A DNA stretch of 6,976 nucleotides. Origin: an uncultured Gammaproteobacteria bacterium. GTDB taxonomy: Bacteria > Pseudomonadota > Gammaproteobacteria > Xanthomonadales > Xanthomonadaceae. The DNA is taken from contig CAMPGW010000108.1 of NCBI GenBank assembly GCA_946885735.1, positions 1 through 6,976 on the forward strand, in the 5' to 3' direction. This document shows positions 1-5,216 of this stretch, piece by piece (the first letter of the stretch is position 1; every line of letters begins with the position of its first letter). The position numbers and the translations under genes are program-made. The notes beneath the pieces were generated by a model that was not told the origin of the DNA, did not search any database, and saw only the letters and a list, made by a program, of their open reading frames with translations.

Positions 1-255
1 GGCGCGGTGGACTGGCTCAACGAGGGGCGGCTGGTGCTGACGCTGATCTCGGTGCAGCAGCAGCATGCGCAGGCGATGGTGGAAGACCGCCTCGGCGGGC
101 GCTACCTGCACCTGGACGGCGAGTGGCCGCGCGAGGCCGGACTGGGCATCGACGTGGCGACGCCGGCCGCGATCGCGACCCTGGGCAAGATGGCGCGCGA
201 GACCATGCGCAAGGCCGACCGCTCGCGGCTGATGGACGGCTTCCTGGCGCGCTGA
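1..255 (+). CDS. Patatin-like phospholipase, C-terminal fragment (5' end outside window)
   Basis: The reading frame is open from base 1 and stops with TGA at 253-255, giving the last 84 residues of a longer protein. The segment resembles the tail of patatin-family (PF01734) lipid acyl hydrolases. A strand-like LVLTLISVQQQHAQ leads into MVEDRLGGRYLHLD (the 'RY.rld' step common before the last helices), then GIDVATPAAIATLGKMA, matching the family pattern in which an Asp precedes 'ATPxxIxxL'. The catalytic GxSxG Ser and DGG Asp would lie upstream and cannot be checked. Patatin-like enzymes hydrolyse membrane phospholipid acyl esters; whether this one is housekeeping or an effector cannot be told from the tail. 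A GTG at 7-9 could read as a start, but the frame continues upstream and 82 residues is too short for the family. The gene converges with the minus-strand gene ending at 265, only nine bases away, with no convincing terminator between them. Confidence 0.66.
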   Translation, partial: GAVDWLNEGRLVLTLISVQQQHAQAMVEDRLGGRYLHLDGEWPREAGLGIDVATPAAIATLGKMARETMRKADRSRLMDGFLAR

Positions 256-264
256 AGCCCGCGC

Positions 265-837
265 TTACGCGTTCGGGTTGTGGTTCTTCAGGATCAGCTC
301 GGCCAGCCAGGGCTCGCCCTTCTCGAGGATCTCGATCGGGGTCATCTCCCAGCCGGTCAGCACGATCGCCTCGGACACGCTGAACTCGAGCTGCGCCTTG
401 GTGAAGCGGCGCTCGCCGGCCATCACCGCCTCGAGCACGGCCTGGCCGGGCATCGGCGCCTGCATCTCGGCTTCCTTCGCCGCCAGCGCCGCGTTGGGAT
501 CGGTGCCGCCGCGGCTGGCCATCCATTCGATCCGCCGCAAGGCCACGTGCTGGACCTCGCCGTCGCTGTCGCCCTCGAAGTCGGGCGTGGCCGCGGCCAG
601 GGTCTTGTGCAGGGTGTTGAGTTGGCCGAACACGCGCATGCGCGCCAGGTTGGCGGCGTCGCGGGTGTGCTCGGCGTCTTCCACGTCCTGCCGCAGTCGG
701 GCGATCTGCGCTGCCTGCGCATCCAGCAGCTTGGCGAGCGCGTCGATGCGCGCCAGCCAGTCCTCGCGCGACGCCAGGCCGGGCGAAATCCCGATACGCG
801 TTCGCAGCTCGGCCAGCAGGGGGCGGGGGTCGACCAT
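265..837 (-). CDS. Conserved-looking hypothetical protein with central coiled coil, 190 aa
   Basis: I do not recognise this family. The 190-residue product has no signal peptide or membrane segment and should be cytoplasmic. Residues about 24-83 are rich in Leu/Ala/Glu/Arg with heptad-like spacing (WLARIDALAKLLDAQ, then IARLRQDVEDAEHTRD), which suggests a coiled coil. An acidic linker (about 85-95, DFEGDSDGE) follows. A C-terminal domain contains AQLEFSVSEAIVLTGWEMTP and ends in WLAELILKNHNPNA. The ATG at 837 is chosen because a CATAAT hexamer lies at 844-849, six bases before it. That is the spacing of a -10 box to a transcription start, so the mRNA may be leaderless; no Shine-Dalgarno is visible. 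An extended frame to 960 would run into folE and add 41 low-complexity residues, so it was rejected. The gene lies 58 bases downstream of folE on the same strand. Function unknown; confidence refers to it being a real gene. Confidence 0.82.
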   Translation of the reverse strand: MVDPRPLLAELRTRIGISPGLASREDWLARIDALAKLLDAQAAQIARLRQDVEDAEHTRDAANLARMRVFGQLNTLHKTLAAATPDFEGDSDGEVQHVALRRIEWMASRGGTDPNAALAAKEAEMQAPMPGQAVLEAVMAGERRFTKAQLEFSVSEAIVLTGWEMTPIEILEKGEPWLAELILKNHNPNA

Positions 838-843
838 GCGGCG

Positions 844-849
844 ATTATG
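844..849 (-). promoter_or_regulatory. Candidate -10 box (CATAAT) for the 190-aa gene, leaderless layout
   Basis: On the minus strand CATAAT matches the sigma-70 -10 consensus at five of six positions and sits in otherwise GC-rich sequence. Six bases separate it from the ATG at 837, so transcription would begin at or next to the start codon. No good -35 is visible; the expected place overlaps a GC hairpin. Confidence 0.4.
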
Positions 850-866
850 GCGCAAATCCGGGACGG

Positions 867-888
867 GCCGGCCGCCCGCGCGGCCGGC
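867..888 (-). other. All-GC perfect hairpin between folE and the 190-aa gene
   Basis: A nine-base arm GCCGGCCGC (867-875) pairs perfectly with GCGGCCGGC (880-888) around a four-base loop. It begins eight bases after the folE stop codon on the minus strand. No T-run follows on either strand, so it is not a textbook intrinsic terminator. It could stabilise the folE mRNA 3' end, assist termination, or be coincidental in this base composition. Confidence 0.4.
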
Positions 889-895
889 GGACGGC

Positions 896-1483
896 TCAGC
901 GGGCGGTGCCGCCCATGCCGATGAACTGCAGGAATTCGGCGCGAGTGCGACCGTCGTCACGAAATGCGCCCAGCATCGCGCTGGTCACCATGCTGACGCC
1001 GCGCTTGTGGATGCCGCGCGTGGTCATGCATTCGTGCGCGGCCTCGATCACCACCGCCACGCCACGCGGGCGCAGCACGTCCTCGATGGAATGGGCGATC
1101 TGCGCGGTCAGCTTCTCCTGCACCTGGAAGCGCCGCGCATAGGCCTCCACCACCCGCGCCAGCTTGCTGATGCCGACCACGCGCCCGTCCGGCAAATACC
1201 CCACGTGCGCCTTTCCGATAATGGGCGCCATGTGGTGCTCGCAATGGCTCTCGAACTCGATCGCGCGCAGCACGATCAGCTCGTCGTAGCCCTCGACTTC
1301 CTCGAAGGTGCGGCGCAGGTAGTCGGCGGGATCCAGGGCGTAGCCGGAGAACCAGTCGCGGTAGGCCTTGGCGACGCGCTTGGGGGTGTCGATGAGGCCT
1401 TCGCGCGTGGGGTCCTCGCCGGCCCAGCGCAGCAGCACGCGGATGGCGTCTTCGGCCTGGGCTTGGGTGGGCGGTTCGTGCAT
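896..1483 (-). CDS. folE: GTP cyclohydrolase I
   Basis: A 195-residue FolE, which converts GTP to 7,8-dihydroneopterin triphosphate and formate, the first step of tetrahydrofolate (and pterin or queuosine precursor) synthesis, in the cytoplasm. Family signatures are intact: [15 protein letters not shown] near residues 23-37; [21 protein letters not shown] (78-98, shortened here to its key residues Cys81, His83, His84); [10 protein letters not shown] (121-130); and [11 protein letters not shown] (148-158). Cys81, His84 and Cys152 correspond to the zinc ligands Cys110, His113 and Cys181 of the E. coli enzyme, and His83 and His150 to its His112 and His179. Start choice: the ATG at 1483 has GGAG ten bases upstream. 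An in-frame ATG at 1516 lacks a Shine-Dalgarno and overlaps a possible -10 box TACGAT (1515-1520). A still longer frame to 2230 merely reads through the palindromic intergenic elements. Alone or first in its unit, with the 190-aa gene 58 bases downstream. Confidence 0.96.
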   Translation of the reverse strand: MHEPPTQAQAEDAIRVLLRWAGEDPTREGLIDTPKRVAKAYRDWFSGYALDPADYLRRTFEEVEGYDELIVLRAIEFESHCEHHMAPIIGKAHVGYLPDGRVVGISKLARVVEAYARRFQVQEKLTAQIAHSIEDVLRPRGVAVVIEAAHECMTTRGIHKRGVSMVTSAMLGAFRDDGRTRAEFLQFIGMGGTAR

Positions 1484-1514
1484 GGCTTTACGGCTCCGTG
1501 CGAACAGGCGGTCC

Positions 1515-1520
1515 ATCGTA
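1515..1520 (-). promoter_or_regulatory. Candidate -10 box (TACGAT) for folE
   Basis: TACGAT on the minus strand would place the transcription start about 25 bases before the folE ATG at 1483, leaving a leader that contains the GGAG ribosome-binding site. No clear -35 is seen. It lies just outside the palindromic element that begins at 1528. Confidence 0.25.
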
Positions 1521-1527
1521 CGCGGCT

Positions 1528-1716
1528 GAAGCTGAGGCTGCGATGTGTGCGGCACGTCATACAGGACGGTCGGCGGGGCGGCGCTGTCCAGCGGGACACG
1601 CCGCGAGTACGTCCCTGTAGGCTTTTCGGCGACGTCCCTGTCGCCGAAAGTCCCGCTGGACAGCGCCGCCCCACCGCCCGTCCTCCGCGCGCCGCGGGAG
1701 TTGCAGCCTCGGCTTC
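1528..1716. repeat. Nested imperfect palindrome A (intergenic inverted-repeat element)
   Basis: Two 35-base arms, 1563-1597 and 1650-1684, are inverted copies with only two mismatches (1570 against 1677, 1574 against 1673). Outside them 1528-1541 and 1703-1716 pair over 14 bases with one mismatch, separated from the main arms by 21 and 18 bases that include a further GCGGC/GCCGC match. Inside, a perfect ten-base hairpin TTTCGGCGAC / GTCGCCGAAA (1624-1633 and 1640-1649, loop GTCCCT) abuts the right arm directly. The ten-base word ACGTCCCTGT occurs twice as a direct repeat (1609-1618 and 1632-1641). The element lies 45 bases upstream of folE. It codes for nothing recognisable. It resembles dispersed intergenic hairpins that I associate with Lysobacter-like genomes, but I cannot confirm this without a search. 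No transposase and no obvious target-site duplication are present. Confidence 0.85.
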
Positions 1717-1745
1717 GCGTGTTACGGCACGCCTGCGGCTTCGAG

Positions 1746-1752
1746 AAAAAAT
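1746..1752 (-). terminator. Weak possible terminator T-run downstream of the MFS gene
   Basis: Between the two palindromes the minus strand has a run of six T (1746-1751). It is preceded by an imperfect stem formed by 1752-1760 and 1767-1775; two of the nine pairs are mismatched on this strand. It is about 200 bases beyond the MFS stop codon. Palindrome B upstream of it would be a far stronger structure. Low confidence. Confidence 0.15.
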
Positions 1753-1781
1753 CCATCCACGAGTCTGGGTGGGTATCGGAA

Positions 1782-1978
1782 GGCAAGCGACGCGACGCCG
1801 CCCACGACCGTCGCCAGGCGTCCGGGAGCCCGGCAGCTTCACTCGAGTGCGGCCAGGGATGGCCGCACGGGCCCGACTCGGTGGTCACGGACGACGCCTC
1901 CGAGCTCGGGACGAGGGAAGCTGCCGGGCGCACGGACGCCGTCGCCACACTTACGCCGGCGGCGTTGCTTCGCTTGCC
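1782..1978. repeat. Palindrome B: inverted-repeat element with three-way-junction folding
   Basis: The ends 1782-1802 and 1958-1978 pair over 21 bases with two mismatches. After an internal loop (14 and 17 bases), 1817-1845 pairs with 1912-1940 over 29 bases with three mismatches. The interior then forms two hairpins: a perfect nine-base stem GTGCGGCCA / TGGCCGCAC (1847-1855, 1860-1868, loop GGGA), and a ten-base stem with one bulge, CCCGACTCGG / CCGAGCTCGGG (1872-1881, 1900-1910). Only A1846, GGG (1869-1871) and A1911 stay unpaired at the junction, so every part of the interior is accounted for. The right outer arm overlaps the last codons and the stop region of the MFS gene. The mismatches do not favour either strand as the transcribed one (one would be a G-U pair on the plus strand). 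It could be a mobile or dispersed repeat, a structured RNA, or a strong 3'-end structure for the MFS mRNA. Confidence 0.8.
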
Positions 1979-3192
1979 AACCGCGTAGCCCGCCAAGCGA
2001 GCCAAAGTCCGGTGAGGAGCATGGCGGCGGCGAGCCAGAAGGTGATGCCGACCCAGGCGTTGTCCGGCCCGCGCCCCGCCGCATCGCTGAAAGCACGCGT
2101 GAAGATCGTCGGGCCGAGGATGCCGGCGACGCTGCTCAACGACACGATCGCGCCCTGCAGCCGGCCCTGCTCGTTCGGTGCGACCTGCCGCGTCATCAGC
2201 GACTGCGCGGCCGGGGTCGCGATGCCCCACAGCGCGGCGATCGGCATGGCTGCCCAGAACCAGGCGCCGCTGGGCGCCAGCCCGTACAGCAAAAAGCCGG
2301 CAGCGCCGAAAGCCAGGCCCAGCAACAAGGTCTTGCGTTCACCGAAGCGCGCGATGAAGCGCTTGATCAGGCCGCCCTGCACGATCACCGACAGGATGCC
2401 GACTCCGGCCAAGGTATAGCCCACCATCTTCGGACCCCAGTCGAAGCGATAGTCCGCGTAAAGCACGAACACGCTCGGGTAGACGATGTGCGCCAACTGC
2501 ATCAGGAACAGCACCCCGGCCAGCGCGAATACTTCGGGATGGTGGGCGAGGAAGGACAGTGAGGCGATCGGGTTTGCACGCTTCCACGAAAACGGGGCGC
2601 GGCGCTCGAGCGGCAGCGACTCCGGCAGCACGAACCAGCCATAGCAAAAGTTGGCGATGCTCAGGCCGGCCGCGATCCAGAAGGGCAGCCGCGGATTGGC
2701 GTCGCCGATCAGTCCACCCACCGCCGGCGCGAGCACGAAGCCGATGCCGAAGGCCATGCCGATCTTGCCGTAAGCCGCGGCGCGGTCCTGCGGCGGCGTG
2801 ACGTCGGCGATGTAGGCGTTGGCGGTGCTGAAGCTGGCCGAGGTGATGCCCGACAACACCCGGCCGATGAACAGCAGCGGCAGCGTCTGCGCCACCGCCA
2901 TCAGCAGGAAGTCCAGGCCCAGCCCGAGATTGGACAACAGGATGATCGGCCGCCGTCCGAACCGGTCCGACAAGGCGCCCTGCACCGGCGAGAAGATGAA
3001 CTGCATGACCATGAAGCTCGACGCGAACAGGCCATGCACGACCGCCGTGCGCGAGAGGTCGCCCTCCAGGAAACTGGCGAGCAGGTGCGGCAGCACCGGA
3101 ATGATCATCCCGAACGCGAGGATGTCCAGGAACACCGTGATGAGGATGAAGGCGAGCGCGGCTCGGCGCACGGGCACAACGCGACTGTCCAC
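1951..3192 (-). CDS. TetA-like (TCR/Tet family) MFS efflux transporter
   Basis: A 413-residue inner-membrane protein with about twelve hydrophobic segments, the normal size for 12-TM drug/proton antiporters of the major facilitator superfamily. TM1 carries [15 protein letters not shown] (21-35) with Asp23 in the place of the conserved TetA TM1 Asp. Motif A follows TM2 as [11 protein letters not shown] (72-82). Asp94 lies in LGLDFLL and Arg111 in [18 protein letters not shown] (125-134) closes TM4. A motif-C-like [12 protein letters not shown] (149-160) lies in TM5. These are hallmarks of the TetA branch, but the substrate cannot be read from sequence, and such chromosomal homologues often do not confer tetracycline resistance. 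Translation starts at GTG 3192 with GGAA five bases upstream; no ATG in frame precedes it. The final residues (about LASEATPPA) are encoded inside the right arm of palindrome B. No TetR-type regulator is adjacent. Confidence 0.88.
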   Translation of the reverse strand: MDSRVVPVRRAALAFILITVFLDILAFGMIIPVLPHLLASFLEGDLSRTAVVHGLFASSFMVMQFIFSPVQGALSDRFGRRPIILLSNLGLGLDFLLMAVAQTLPLLFIGRVLSGITSASFSTANAYIADVTPPQDRAAAYGKIGMAFGIGFVLAPAVGGLIGDANPRLPFWIAAGLSIANFCYGWFVLPESLPLERRAPFSWKRANPIASLSFLAHHPEVFALAGVLFLMQLAHIVYPSVFVLYADYRFDWGPKMVGYTLAGVGILSVIVQGGLIKRFIARFGERKTLLLGLAFGAAGFLLYGLAPSGAWFWAAMPIAALWGIATPAAQSLMTRQVAPNEQGRLQGAIVSLSSVAGILGPTIFTRAFSDAAGRGPDNAWVGITFWLAAAMLLTGLWLAWRATRLASEATPPA

Positions 3193-3218
3193 GGCAATTC
3201 CGGCGATGCGGTCGCGTC

Positions 3219-3224
3219 ATTCTA
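3219..3224 (-). promoter_or_regulatory. Candidate -10 box (TAGAAT) for the MFS gene
   Basis: TAGAAT matches five of six consensus positions and lies 26 bases upstream of the GTG start at 3192, in the 74-base gap after the upstream L,D-transpeptidase stop. It would give a short leader of about 20 bases containing the GGAA ribosome-binding site. No convincing -35 is visible. Confidence 0.35.
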
Positions 3225-3266
3225 CCCGCCGGAGCATCCACGCGATCGCCGGCGATGGCCGCGTCG

Positions 3267-4004
3267 CTATTGCGCGGCGACGGCCCGCGGATTCGAGGAG
3301 GCGCCCGCGGCCGCCAGCTCTCGATCACGGCAATGGATGTAGGGCGACTTCGCCAGCCAGTTCGATTCCGGGTAATAGGCGAAGATCATCTGGCCGTTCT
3401 TGAGGCTGTCGATCACCTGCCGCGCCACTTCCGGCCGCACCGCCGGGCAACCCCAGCTGCGACCGAGCCGGCCCTGCTTGCGCGCGTTGGCGAGGTTCAC
3501 GTAGGGCGCGCCGTGCATGACGATCGCGCGCGACATCGCGGCGTCGTTCACCCCGGGCTCCAGGCCGACCATGCGCATCGAGTAACCGTTCGAGCCTTGG
3601 TAGGTCTCGCCGGTGCGGAACAGGCCGAGACTGGTCTGGTGGCTGCCGTCACGATTGGAAAAGGCGTTCGCAAGGTTCTCGCCGCTGCCCTGGCCGTGCG
3701 CGACGACCTCATGGAAAAGCAGTGTGTTGCTGGCCAGGTCGAACACCCACAGCCGCTTCTCCAGCGAGGGCTTGGAGTAGTCGATGACGGCCAGTCGCGG
3801 CGCGGCCGCTTCACCGGACTGCGCCGCGGCGCAATCGCGCGCCTGCAGCGCCAGCGCCAGCACCCGTGGATTGGCGTCGGGCGCCAGCCGCGACAGCGCG
3901 GCGGCGGTGGACTGGTAGGCGGCCTCGTGCGTCGCCGGCGGCGCGGCCGTGGCGGAGAGGGCGGAAAACAGGCCCAGGCTCAGGGCCGCAAGCGGCAGTC
4001 GCAT
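3267..4004 (-). CDS. Exported murein L,D-transpeptidase, YkuD_2 type
   Basis: A 245-residue protein of the 'murein L,D-transpeptidase catalytic domain' family (YkuD_2, PF13645). An N-terminal signal peptide (positive MR, hydrophobic LPLAALSLGLFSALSA, cleavage likely after ATA at 18-20) sends it to the periplasm. The catalytic domain begins near RLAVIDYSKPS (70-80) and LWVFDLASNTLLFHEVVAHG (85-104). It has a TSLGLFRTGETYQGSNGYSM core (124-143), the active-site His in IVMHGAPYVN (His164) and the catalytic Cys in GRSWGCPAVRP (Cys186), where the spacing and the R-S-W-G-C-P motif are typical of this branch rather than the SHGCVR of classical YkuD proteins. Known or presumed role: forming or exchanging 3-3 peptide cross-links, or attaching proteins, in peptidoglycan. 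The ATG at 4004 has GGAACG about nine bases upstream; a weak -10-like TATCCT lies at 4032-4037. It sits 114 bases downstream of another L,D-transpeptidase gene. Confidence 0.9.
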   Translation of the reverse strand: MRLPLAALSLGLFSALSATAAPPATHEAAYQSTAAALSRLAPDANPRVLALALQARDCAAAQSGEAAAPRLAVIDYSKPSLEKRLWVFDLASNTLLFHEVVAHGQGSGENLANAFSNRDGSHQTSLGLFRTGETYQGSNGYSMRMVGLEPGVNDAAMSRAIVMHGAPYVNLANARKQGRLGRSWGCPAVRPEVARQVIDSLKNGQMIFAYYPESNWLAKSPYIHCRDRELAAAGASSNPRAVAAQ

Positions 4005-4118
4005 CGGTCGTTCCGTCCGGGGGGAGCGCTCAGGATACGCAAGGGCAGGTTAACAAAACCTTCCGCAAACGGCTGTTTTTGCGCGGGTTCAGCCGCGAAC
4101 CGCGACGGCGGTCAAGGA

Positions 4119-5216
4119 TCAGGGTGGCGGCGGCGCGGGCCTGGCTTCGTCCGGACCCGGGTCGGCGTCCGTGGCGGCATCGGCCGGCTCGGCGGTGATC
4201 ACCGTCATCGCCTTGCCGGTGGTCTTGGGCAGGATCGGCGCATCGGTGAGCACCAGGGTCGCACCTGGCACGAGTTCGTCGTAGATCACCCTGGCGAAGT
4301 CCGGCGGCACGCGCACGCGCGCGGCGACCGCCGGGTCGATGTCCGCGCCTTCGCGCGCGGCGTAACCCGGCATCGGGATGGACTGCCACAGCCGCGCCGG
4401 CTTGCCCGGCACCACCGTGCTCGGCCGCGTGCTTTCGCCGGCGAGCAGCACGTAGGCCTGGGTGCCGATGCGTTCCTCGCCCGGCGACACCGCGACCCGC
4501 GCGCGGCCGATCTCGACGCCGTCGCGCATCACCAGCACGCGCTCGTCGGCGGTGCTGACCAGGATCGTCAGCGGCCCGGTCGGCGCCTTCAACGGATTCC
4601 ATGCATAGGCCTGGAACCAGCTCAGGCGCGGCACGTCGTCGTCCGACGCGCCCTTGGCCAGCGCGCCCGGCGCGAACAACCCGGGGTGCGCCAGCTCCAG
4701 GCTGTGGCTGGCCTCGCGCGCGACCACCACCGTCATGTTGAAGGTGGTGACGTCGAACAGGCGGCGCGCGAACTCGTAGGGCAGGCGCACGCAGCCGTGC
4801 GAGGCGGGGTAGCCGGGCAGGTTGCCGGCGTGCAGGGCGACGCCGTCCCAGGTCAGGCGCTGCATGAAGGGCATCGGCGCGTCGTCGTAGAGGTTGGACT
4901 TGTGGTCCTTCTTCTTCTGCAGGATGGTGAACACGCCGGTCGGCGTCTCGTGGCCCTTCTTGCCGGTGCTCACGGTGCTCACGCCGATGCGCAGGCCGTT
5001 GCGGTAGACGTAGGCGCGCTGCTCGTCGAGGCTGATCACCATCACCAGCGGGCCTGCGGGCACGGCTTCCGGCGACCAGATCCAATCGCCCGGGCGCAGT
5101 TCGCTCGGCGGGCGATCGACCGGCGCCGATTGCTTGGCGCCCTGCGCGCCGGCGACGCTGGCGACCAGCAGCGCGAGCAGCAGCGCGGCGAAGCTGCGCA
5201 GCGCGGCGCGAATCAT
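4119..5216 (-). CDS. Exported L,D-transpeptidase (YkuD) with a degenerate second YkuD-like half
   Basis: A 365-residue periplasmic protein. The signal peptide spans about residues 1-24 (MIR, then a Leu/Ala-rich core, AGA before Gln25). The YkuD domain (PF03734) runs from about 56 to 166, with VSTGKKGHETPTGVF (82-96), the catalytic His129 in ALHAGNLPG and SHGCVRLP (139-146) containing His140 and the catalytic Cys142. These enzymes make 3-3 cross-links or attach partners to peptidoglycan and are carbapenem-sensitive but penicillin-tolerant. Residues about 214-330 repeat the fold: 214-237 matches 55-78 at ten of 24 positions, and 300-323 matches 142-165 at nine of 24 (shared VR.P..FAR). Arg300 stands where Cys142 is, and no SHGC motif is present. 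A Pro/Asp/Ala-rich tail follows. The ATG at 5216 shares its A with the TGA of the upstream methyltransferase gene, so translation is probably coupled. A frame extending to 5720 is only the out-of-frame shadow of that gene. Confidence 0.93.
   Translation of the reverse strand: MIRAALRSFAALLLALLVASVAGAQGAKQSAPVDRPPSELRPGDWIWSPEAVPAGPLVMVISLDEQRAYVYRNGLRIGVSTVSTGKKGHETPTGVFTILQKKKDHKSNLYDDAPMPFMQRLTWDGVALHAGNLPGYPASHGCVRLPYEFARRLFDVTTFNMTVVVAREASHSLELAHPGLFAPGALAKGASDDDVPRLSWFQAYAWNPLKAPTGPLTILVSTADERVLVMRDGVEIGRARVAVSPGEERIGTQAYVLLAGESTRPSTVVPGKPARLWQSIPMPGYAAREGADIDPAVAARVRVPPDFARVIYDELVPGATLVLTDAPILPKTTGKAMTVITAEPADAATDADPGPDEARPAPPPP

Noticed and set aside
247..264. GCGCG/CGCGC stem between the two converging genes at the left edge
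   Set aside because: Five GC pairs with no T-run on either strand is too weak for a bidirectional terminator.
1484..2230. N-terminal extension of folE by about 250 residues
   Set aside because: The extension translates the palindromic elements and the antisense of the MFS 3' end. FolE proteins are about 200 residues and the short form has a ribosome-binding site.
278..2419. 713-residue plus-strand open frame
   Set aside because: It runs antisense to the 190-aa gene, folE and the MFS gene, has low-complexity Arg/Ala/Ser composition and no recognisable domain. It is a by-product of GC-rich codon structure.
3245..3256. Perfect 12-base palindrome ATCGCCGGCGAT upstream of the MFS gene
   Set aside because: It could be an operator, but it is short and built from common GC-rich words, with no regulator gene adjacent; not enough to call a site.
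4038..4105. Small hairpins and a TTGTTA...TATCCT promoter-like pair upstream of the YkuD_2 gene
   Set aside because: The spacing between the hexamers is only 13 bases and the stems are five to eight pairs with bulges; not strong enough for a separate feature.
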